Assembly (NCBI GenBank): GCA_021396245.1
Contig: WNYE01000027.1
Span: 310,001 to 374,000 of the forward strand
DNA: 64,000 bases
DNA from: Sporothrix humicola
Lineage: Eukaryota > Ascomycota > Sordariomycetes > Ophiostomatales > Ophiostomataceae
Direction of reading: 5' to 3'
The translations under genes and the position numbers were made by a program. Of the stretch, positions 57,501 through 64,000 are shown piece by piece. A model generated the notes under the pieces. It worked only from the letters and a program-made list of their open reading frames with translations, was not told where the DNA came from and did not search any database. Each line of letters begins with the position of its first letter. Within the stretch, counting starts at the first letter, position 1.

Positions 57501-58021
57501 CAACACATCGGCCATTCAACCCGAGCGGCTCAATCAACAATTGCGACGACGACGACACGGAGATGGCAGACGGCAATATCTTCAACACGAGCTCGCCCGG
57601 CCGTGACACGTTCTCTATGGCTTCACTGGCAGATCGGGTCGCTGCGCTCAAGAAGCAGACAGCCCCGGTGTCAGCAGCAGTTGCCATGAAAAACCAGACA
57701 CCGTCAGTCAAGATCAACTACGTGTCCTCGGTCTACCAACAGAGAGAACCCGCCAAGTTGCCACGTCCTGCCATGTTTTATCCTCCATTCAGCTCAACAT
57801 CTGAATCGGAGGAGGATGAGGACATGCTGGATTCGGAGGCCGGCGAAGAAGAGGATGAGAGCATGCTGGCTTCGTCGTCTGTAATCTCTCGGCGTGCCAA
57901 TCCTCATCATTCGGTGAATAACGCATCGCTGGTATCTCACGCAGTGATGTCATCGGGTGAGGATGGCGATGTGGAGGCTGATGGGTCGAAGGAGACTATG
58001 GAGCTGGAAGACAGCACATAA
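54545..58021 (+). CDS. frq: FREQUENCY circadian clock protein
   Basis: Single coding exon, 1158 residues from the ATG at 54545. FRQ is the negative element of the fungal circadian loop; with FRH and casein kinase 1 it represses the White Collar complex. Landmarks in order: coiled coil SVIDDLTIENKRLKEQLKRF (~213-232); KLFEIKMHGLPRRKKQELEATL; KKKLIVRRLEQLFTGK (~393-408); RPTRLLDLDPDRVQVP and MEYIRHLGLVPPEI (CK1-interaction region); GWVYLNLLANLAQLH (~615); STKFQLSPDGQKIRWRGG; NLS RKRRK (~823); PEDHFALRVTTHR (FRH-binding motif); and ISRRANPHHS (1114 onward). Between them are Ser/Gly/Asn-rich phosphorylatable stretches and a six-His run. The frame is open to 54338 without an ATG, suggesting an acceptor upstream. 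A second in-frame ATG at 54866 (Met108) could start a short form. Confidence 0.95.
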   Translation: MDNDRMPRPRHLKTPSFDMAGNNRQNSNEPPHPHPLRQSATATQINPSIPRTPPEPRTHQRHGQTSRDDVAAVSGTDNSHDELSGDQERKTNPSRQSDASGRSRASIMTDAKKWFDNSNNNPTATFDVSPPDGKENEMTPMSPPMFLAADEDLLLFKVGSYFEKRESSSDDVNHDIPLMSPQHAPPYVPPSAAFLPATLMHSNTRSSSSEDYRSVIDDLTIENKRLKEQLKRFQQNANRDVLENEKLFEIKMHGLPRRKKQELEATLRDFAASLGDTASNDSASQRKREKSMSSSKEHVQQGHHHHHHNSALYSSSGSRSKQASNSSSRSRPVDSAYASMSTGANSGASLSRGPFGGSKARASSEQKVERYLKDIPEGLYPHYGFHSLGDKEKKKLIVRRLEQLFTGKIGGRYTRQARSSAPDSGDAAGTTTVAAAIGDRSSKSAGALNSGSRSGSSGDGGSGPVANIAPYSSTPAASAVPNLQIPSSLVASSEPAREARIQARNSGHKQAKSRDNGSASNSNSNGDDAGNGNGNGSGSGHGNVSVSTTTGGNGKTPFGSSLPDQRPTRLLDLDPDRVQVPADNMEYIRHLGLVPPEIGPQSVAKTIDVSPDADGWVYLNLLANLAQLHILNVAPDFIRQAVVEKSTKFQLSPDGQKIRWRGGMDGTKFSSDGGSTGDRSQHSQSTDADDGSDETGQRKRMKIFGDSSASALSSGKKQSKTGLQDSGASSSFQYKPLFVHRNSVPIMTSGEETSSSQESDLPVTSHAYGSRMDQSNTKSRNRVDSKSKTKSSSISNSNGNSGSNGEASRLSTSRSGGSTNVRKRRKSDGVLVYYSGMPFCTDLAGDSSGEASPTTNETSTLQTQESMDEPLQNRPTVHRSSSGSNIPFRPLTDYLSLSRDEWAGLGLLGIGTVGRNERAASVNDNMSSSASFISSTSNQEDVDDDLVVFDYSSATDATSVSTHEPLLEASGINRVFPEDHFALRVTTHRPFNPSGSINNCDDDDTEMADGNIFNTSSPGRDTFSMASLADRVAALKKQTAPVSAAVAMKNQTPSVKINYVSSVYQQREPAKLPRPAMFYPPFSSTSESEEDEDMLDSEAGEEEDESMLASSSVISRRANPHHSVNNASLVSHAVMSSGEDGDVEADGSKETMELEDST

Positions 58022-58794
58022 AACGAACCAGAAAAAAAACAACAAAAAACACCCCCTCGATATTGGGCAAGGCCCGCAACGATGACATGATCGCACTTTT
58101 TTATTCAACTAGCCTCTGCTTTTTATTTCCATTTTCTTGCTTTACTATTTTATTTCATATAATTTTTTTTTGGTCTATATCCTTATTTGTTTTGGAGAGA
58201 TATCTCCTTTTATTTTATGGCTTGGATAAAAGGGAAAAAGGAATCTACGGAATTTGTTGATACTCTCTTACTTTGGGCCACAAAGCTGGCCAATGTACTA
58301 TTTACTTTCAACTGTAAAACTACCACAAAAAGAATGAATGATATCCAAGACTTATTTGTCATAAAATAACTAAACGAAATCTTTTTAAGATACATGAAAG
58401 ACGTAAAATTTGAAGTGATAATTTATTCGTTCATGGCGTTCTCAGATGAAAATATTATGAGAATTGATGTTCGTAGGCTGACAAGTGATGGGCAGATACT
58501 GGTGAAATACTGCCTGCAGTCACCGCCAAGCCGTGGTGGAATTGTGCTAGCCTGGCAGGCAGGGGCGATGGGGAGCGCAAAGTGGTGGAGGGGTTGTGTG
58601 AGCTTTTGAGCTTTGGGAGCTTTTTGAAAGGGGAAAGAGGGAACGAACCGTTTTGCGCGTGGGAGCACAACGACAACGACAACGTGCTTCAATCGACTCT
58701 GGGCACATTCTTCTCCTACCAGACAAAACGCTAGCATCACCAAAAAGGAATTACACTTCCTTTAATTGCTTCTTTTACCCCGCTGCCAGCGACC
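58022..58794. other. intergenic between frq and prefoldin 3
   Basis: The left ~400 bases are A/T-rich and probably the frq 3' UTR. In Neurospora the antisense qrf transcript starts downstream of frq, so this is the equivalent place for its promoter. CGACAACGACAACG occurs near 58670. No gene is seen. Confidence 0.5.
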
Positions 58795-59706
58795 ATGGCG
58801 ACGCCCAGCAGCGGCAAGGCCGTGGCAAAGTAAGGATCAAATGACAAAAGGAAACAAAAGATTCACCTTTCACCGAGACCACGACTGTTAACTCAACCCT
58901 TCTTTCCAGGCCCGACCCTAAGGATGTCCCTACGAACCCGCGCGGCATCCCGCAGGCGCCGTTTGTCGACAAGGTCGAGGACTATGTGACGTCGCGTGAG
59001 GACGTCGAGCCGACCCTGCGGCGGTTCCAGGAGATGATCTCGAAATACCAGTTCATGGAGCAGAACCTGCAGCGCCGTGTGAGCGGCCTCGACGAGAAGC
59101 TGCCCGACATTCAAAAGACGCTGGACACTGTCAAGTTCCTGCAGACGCGGAGGCCAGGCGCAAAGAAGAGCACAGACGACGAAGACGACGAACTGGCAAG
59201 CGACGACGACGATGACGACGAGGGCGACGATGGCGAGGCCATTGAGACAACCTTTGAGCTCAACGACACGCTCTACGCCAAGGCGACGATTCCACCGACA
59301 GACGAGGTGCATCTGTGGCTAGGAGTGAGTGAAGACGACGCAGGGGACGATGCAAGGAAATTTGGTACATTTGATACGCGGATGAGTTGCTGACTGGACA
59401 GGCCAACGTTATGCTGTCGTATCCCATCGACGAGGCCCAGGCTCTGCTTGAGCAGAAGCTGAGCTCGGCGCAAACGACACGGCGCAACTGCGAGGAAGAT
59501 CTCGAGTTTCTGCGGGAACAGATCACGGTATGTCTCTACAATGTCGACTGTCTTTTCCCAGCGTACTTTACTGACATGTTTTGCAGACAATGGAGGTTGC
59601 TATTGCTCGGGTGTACAACTGGGATGTCGTGCAGAAGCGCAAAGAGAAGACGGAGGCCGAGAAAGACAGCAGTAGCAAGGGCGGCCCCGATGAGCCGGAT
59701 GGCTAA
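58795..59706 (+). CDS. prefoldin subunit 3 (VBP1/Pac10-like)
   Basis: Exons 58795-58829, 58910-59324, 59402-59527 and 59587-59706 encode 231 residues. It is an alpha-type subunit of the hexameric prefoldin chaperone, which hands nascent actin and tubulin to CCT. Conserved start NPRGIPQAPFVDKVEDYV; an N-terminal helix (FQEMISKYQFMEQNLQRRV); a beta-hairpin pair (LNDTLYAKATIPPTDEVHLWLGANVMLSYPIDEA) in the centre; and a C-terminal helix (ALLEQKLSSAQTTRRNCEEDLEFLREQ, VYNWDVVQKRKE). The acidic run (DDEDDELASDDDDDDEGDDG) between helix one and the hairpin is a fungal insertion. All four exons join in phase, and the introns have standard signals. AAAATAAAC after the stop may serve in polyadenylation. 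Confidence 0.93.
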
Positions 59707-61006
59707 AGGAGAAGTAGGGCTGTAGAGGTTTCCTGGGTATCTAAAAGGCAAAATAAACGAAAAATATACCACATATCAAGTAAAATATACCACATATAAG
59801 GATATTGGAAGAGATATGATCCGGTGATGCTTTGGCAGCATTCCTCGGCTTACGGCGGTTAGCAATGCCCTGGGATGTCTCAACTTGTAAGACGGTAGCC
59901 TGGACGGCGTCCTCGTCTCGTTGCCCTGTACTTTGGAGACGATCTCGACAACAAAAAGCCCCTTGATGTGGCCTTTGAACGATAGGGGCTCGGGGTGTCA
60001 AATTACAACGGAGCGGTGCTGAAATTACTGGCCGCGTACGACGTAATAAGACTGTCAAACCCACTACGCTTCAGGGGCAAAGGGCTCTGCCATCAGGTTG
60101 CTGGATGGGTCCGAATGGGTTGCCTTTCCAAGCCGATCCGCCCTATCGGTCCAGGCTGCGCCCCTTTTCTTAGCGAACAAAACAAGCTGGCAGGTGCCCT
60201 AGGAAAAGGCGGGGCGATTGCATTGACTGTTTTTGTTGCTTCCCATTTCTGATGATATTTTGTTCCTGCCTGGCGCCGTCCAATGGCTTTCCAGCTCTGG
60301 AGCGTGTGGAACAGGCAAGTGCAATCAACGGCATCGCTTCAGAAGGGTTCTTCGTCATCACTCAACATTTTCTGCTATCTATAGGCAGCGCCTCCGTTGA
60401 CAAGTCAGCGAGGTGAGCTGCAGTGCCGACATTGTCGATAAATCTACCCTGGCTGCTAGTGCGAACTCGACCAAGTCACTGCTACCAAGTCCTCCGCAGC
60501 CGTAGCTCTCAAGCCGTTCTCGCAGTTTGCAGGTTCAGTAGTGCCGTAGATTTTACCCTTTGCCGCCAAGTTCCCTTGCTCCTTCCCTCTGACGCAAGTG
60601 TTGCTCTCCTTCCCCCTCTCCGCCGCCACTTCTTACCTACCTCATATTCTGTTGTGCTCGCCAAAACTACCCAAAATAAAAGTGGGCCCCAACAGAAATA
60701 GGGAAAACGCAGAAACTCAAGATTAAATAGACTTCGCCAAAAAGCGACGACCGCCTTTTCTAACCCCTTCCTCCTTCCTTTCCAAGTTCTAGGTCTTCTT
60801 TCCCGATATCTACCTCCTTCCTTCTGCAACCTACATCGGCGTTGCTTTCCTTCCTTTCTGTCAACACAATCGCTGCGATCCTTCCCTCTCGACGGCATCG
60901 CTCTGCAACGTCTCCTCCCCTACACCTAAACACCTAACCCTCCTTTAATTTCATCCCACCAAAAACCCCACCACTACCACCAACCACCACAACAACAACC
61001 GTCACA
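59707..61006. promoter_or_regulatory. intergenic; prefoldin 3' end and SEC14 promoter
   Basis: No gene. The right ~450 bases are strongly C/T-rich, then CA-rich (ACCACCAACCACCACAACAA), just before the SEC14 ATG, a typical fungal leader. Confidence 0.55.
59761..59797 (+). repeat. short direct duplication in the prefoldin 3' flank
   Basis: AAAATATACCACATAT occurs twice with a 21-base period, probably a local slippage duplication within the 3' UTR. Confidence 0.8.
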
Positions 61007-62324
61007 ATGGCCGACGCAGCAGCAGCAAACGGCGGCATGGAGCTCGACCCCAAGTACGACAACTATGACTATCCCATTGTGTCGCCGACCGACATCAGCG
61101 GCCACCCGGGCCATCTGACGGCTGAGCAGCAGGCTCAGGTGCACCAGCTGCGCCTGATGCTGGAGGCCCAGGAGTTCACGAAGCGGCTAGACACGCTGAC
61201 GCTGGTGCGTGTCCTCCGACGATGACAATGGAGATGGATGCGGTTCTGGGAATGGCTGGAATACTAACAAAGCTATGTAGCTCCGTTTCCTGCGCGCGCG
61301 CAAGTTCGACGTCAACCTGGCCCTGAAGATGTACGTTGGTTGCCGAAACAGAAGAAAGAAGGAGAGATGGGACGGTCTGGGCGACATCAGCTAACAAGAA
61401 CACAGGTTCGTCGAGTGCGAGGCTTGGCGGAAAGAGACTGGCCTCGATGACCTCGTTGCCACCTGGGAGTACCCCGAGAAGGAGAAGATCTTTGAGTACT
61501 ACCCGCAGTACTACCACAAGACGGACCGGGTATGTTTTGTCCCCCGCAGCTTTTTCTTCTTTTTATTTCTCTTTTTTCTTCTACTTCCCCCCCCTTCTTC
61601 TTTTGACTCCCCGACAAATACTAACCCTTGCTTTTCTTAGGACGGCCGCCCTGTCTACATCGAGGCCCTCGGCAACATTGATCTCACTGCTATGTACAAG
61701 ATCACCACCTCCGAGCGCATGCTGACCAACCTTGCCGTCGAGTACGAGCGCCTTGCCGACCCCCGCCTGCCCGCCTGCTCGCGCAAGGCCGGACACCTGC
61801 TCGAGACCTGCTGCACCATCATGGACATGAAGGGTGTCGGCATCTCCCGCGCGCCCCAGGTCTACTCGTACATCAAGCAGGCTTCGGGCATGTCCCAGAA
61901 CTACTACCCTGAGCGTCTCGGCCGCTTCTACCTGCTCAACGCCCCATGGGGCTTCTCGACCGTCTGGAGCATCATCAAGGGCTGGCTCGACCCGGTCACC
62001 GTCGCCAAGATCCACATCCTGGGCGGCTCCTACCAGAAGGAGCTGTTCCAGCAGGTCGCCCCCGAGAACCTGCCCAAGCAGTTTGGCGGCTCGTGCGAAT
62101 GCGAGGGCGGCTGTGGCTTCTCCGACATGGGCCCGTGGCGCGAGCCTGAGTGGTACAAGCCGGCCTCGTGGGAGAAGAAGGACGGCACTGCTGCTGCCGC
62201 CCCTGCCACCGATGCCGTTACCGCACCAGCTCCCGACGCAACAAAGACTGAGGACGTTAAGCTGGAGGCTCCCGGTGCCGAGACAGAGGAGGCTGCTGGC
62301 GCCAAGGAGACTGCTGCCGCTTAA
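61007..62324 (+). CDS. SEC14: SEC14 phosphatidylinositol/phosphatidylcholine transfer protein
   Basis: Exons 61007-61204, 61281-61330, 61406-61529 and 61641-62324 encode 351 residues. CRAL-TRIO-N helices (LTAEQQAQVHQLRLML, LRFLRARKFDVNLALKMF) precede the CRAL-TRIO lipid-binding domain (GRPVYIEALGNIDLTAMYKIT, CTIMDMKGVGISRAPQVYSYI, YYPERLGRFYLLNAPWGFSTVW, KIHILGG, LPKQFGGSCECEGGC). The Glu in AVEYE and Lys in VAKIHIL align with the inositol-headgroup residues Glu207 and Lys239 of yeast Sec14. It exchanges lipids at the trans-Golgi to sustain PI4P and secretion. The C-terminal ~50 residues are a low-complexity Ala/Thr/Pro/Glu tail. The ATG in GTCACAATGGCC is well placed. Confidence 0.95.
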
Positions 62325-62818
62325 GCGCGTTTGCTAATAGTAACGGACTCTCTGTTGGATAGGGCGAGGATAGAGGCGTAGTAGAGCTAGGGAAGAGCCA
62401 ATGGGTGGCGAGCGGCGTGATGAGTGTTTATGTGTCCTTTCTTTTTCCCTCTCTCTTTTTTCCTGAGTCTTTTTTCTCCTGATGTTTTCTGATGATGATA
62501 GTCTTTTGCACTGTCTCTTTCTCGCTCTTCTTTCTCCCAACCTACGCCGTATCTACACACCTTTGCGTCATCTTTGAGGAAGGGCTTTTTTGGCCTCATT
62601 TCAAGATTCTGGTTATATACATAAAAAGAATACACCTTCAGTTTTGATTTCTGTCGTATTCTCATGACAATACAAGTAAAAGAGTGCCTGTTTCCTGTGG
62701 TATCGTAAAATTCATAAAATAAAAGCAATCCCCAAATAAACACTAGTACGCCGTCCGTCCCAAACCCAGATTATGTACACACAAATCGTAAACGTATCGC
62801 AAGCCCCTTTCCTCATCA
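62325..62818. other. intergenic between convergent SEC14 and MIS14
   Basis: The two 3' UTRs meet here; sequence is T-rich on the left and A/T-rich in the middle. No gene is seen. Confidence 0.6.
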
Positions 62819-63663
62819 TCACCGTTCTGCAACTGCATAGTCTCCAGCAACGCGTGCCCGCTCCATACGCGCTACTGTCGCCGGCATCGCCTGTTTCAAC
62901 CGCCCCAGGCCAGCGACGGCTTGTGAAAAGGATGTTGCCGCTGATGCCGTGTCTGCGTTGTTGGCCGCATCGGCCTCGGCCTCTTCTTTTGCGGCAGCGG
63001 CCTCTTCTTCCTGTTGTTGTTCCAGAATCTCTTGCAGGGCTGCCGCTGCAGCATCGTCGGCTGCCAATTGTCCGGCCAGAGCCTGCTCGCGCGCGCGCAC
63101 GGCTGCTGCCGGCACGCGCCGCTTCAGCAGGGCAATGTCTCGCAGCAGATCTTCTTCGTCGCGCGACAAGTCTTCGACACGCTGTCGTTTGCGAGTGTCG
63201 AAAGGCTCGGTCTCCTCGATGGGCGCCTGGTTCTTCTTTCCCTTTTTGCCCTTTTTAGATTTGCCATTGCCGCTGTCATCGTCGTCTTCGTCGTCCCAAA
63301 AGGGTGCCGGATCGACTGGAAGGCCATTGATTGTCAAATTGGGCGCAGCAAGCGCAAACGCTCTCCGAATGTACTGCGATTGTTAGTGGTCTGTCCCAAG
63401 GCGTGATCTGTGAACTGTGGAGTGCCTACCTCGTTCACCAAGGTTTCGACGCGCGTGTGTAGGTCATCGTCCTCGTCGACGCGCTTCTTCTTGCCGTTTC
63501 TGCCGTTTTTGCCTCTGTCATTGTCGTCATTGTCGTCGTTGTTGGCGACGGGCGGAAACGCTGCTGAGACACTATCGGCAGCAGCACGGCGCACATTGTC
63601 GACGAGGTAGGCAAAGTCTTCGGGCGCCTGGAGCTCGATCTTGCGGTGGTGTGCGGCCTCCAT
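62819..63663 (-). CDS. kinetochore protein Mis14/Nsl1-like
   Basis: Minus-strand exons 63663-63430 and 63373-62819 (56-nt intron, GTAGGC..CTAAC..GCAG) encode 262 residues. The N-terminal signature HHRKIELQAPEDFAYLVDNVRRAAADSVSAAFPP is that of fungal Mis14. Across the splice, LVNE|YIRRAFALAAPNLTINGLPV continues the conserved block. A C-terminal helical, Ala/Glu-rich region (LLRDIALLKRRVPAAAVRAREQ, LQEILEQQQEEEAAAAKEEAEAD) follows and ends VAGDYAVAER. Family knowledge: Mis14/Nsl1 is a subunit of the Mis12/MIND complex that links CENP-C and the Ndc80 complex at kinetochores. An acidic/basic insert (NNDDNDDNDRGKNGRNGKKKR) interrupts the N-terminal domain. Confidence 0.85.
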
Positions 63664-64000
63664 TTTTGAGTGTATGTGGGTGTGGTAATCAAAAAGTAAA
63701 AGGTCGTGATGCCGTGATGCTGAAATGGACAGTCCGTTTCTTCACAGTGAAGGTGCGCTGAACGCGCTTGCTGGCGCGTGTTTACCCTTAGACATGGATT
63801 CTAATTGATTGGCTCTGTTTACTGCTTATCGACCCACAGTTTCTTTGATATGCACTTATCAGAATGCGGGGTGTCTTGGTTGACCAACGCCACTAATAGA
63901 GTCTGTTTACAGTTGATTACAGCGTCTTGATTGGCTCTTTTAGGGGTCCTGTCGCTAATGTCAATATTGACTTTGCCTTCTGAACGCTTGATATCAGCGC
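63664..64000. promoter_or_regulatory. upstream flank of MIS14
   Basis: Likely promoter of the minus-strand MIS14 gene. ATTGGCTC occurs twice (63809 and 63931), inverted-CCAAT-like elements. No other gene is visible before the window edge. Confidence 0.4.

Overview
This is nuclear DNA of a filamentous ascomycete, most probably a Sordariomycete. Genes are split by short introns (about 50-120 nt) with GTAAGT/GTATGT-type donors, CTAAC/CTGAC branch points and CAG/TAG acceptors. Coding exons favour C or G at the third codon position, and promoters carry long pyrimidine tracts. The gene content is fungal: FREQUENCY clock protein, AUR1-type inositolphosphorylceramide synthase, AzgA purine permease, Med9, RPA34 and cofactor-independent phosphoglycerate mutase. 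The Ser/Gly/Asn-rich FRQ and the CaMK would fit an Ophiostomatales/Sporothrix-like or related lineage, but that placement is a guess. I found no tRNA, rRNA, CRISPR array, complete transposon or plasmid feature.

Layout. 0-5.6 kb: 3' part of an SPX-RING ubiquitin ligase gene, a mitochondrial GGQ release-factor-like gene, and a Ca2+/calmodulin-dependent kinase. 5.6-16.9 kb: an 11.3 kb stretch with no convincing protein gene. 16.9-26 kb: AUR1, then the divergent ribosome-biogenesis pair RPA34 (Pol I subunit, minus) and GRC3 (polynucleotide kinase, plus) sharing an ~0.8 kb promoter. 26.6-37.7 kb: phenol 2-monooxygenase-like flavoprotein, S33 aminopeptidase, AzgA permease and a small membrane protein. 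37.9-46 kb: a three-exon four-TM protein gene that only appears after splicing, a secreted Ser/Pro-rich protein, an RMND1/Mrx10-like mitochondrial protein, tubulin cofactor C and MED9. 46.7-58 kb: phosphoglycerate mutase, then 5.8 kb of noncoding DNA leading into frq. 58.8-63.7 kb: prefoldin subunit 3, SEC14 and the kinetochore protein MIS14.

Most genes are independent housekeeping units, not a cluster. Functional links I can argue for are RPA34/GRC3 (rRNA synthesis and processing, divergent promoter), TBCC with prefoldin 3 (tubulin folding, not adjacent), and CaMK with FRQ (CAMK-1 is a reported FRQ kinase in Neurospora), which lie 50 kb apart. The most interesting parts are the frq locus, with GATC/CGAT clusters resembling White Collar sites and a possible second start codon near residue 108, the 11.3 kb gene desert, and a CaaX-like C-terminus on the SPX-RING protein. 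All exon boundaries were read by eye from splice signals and frame continuity.
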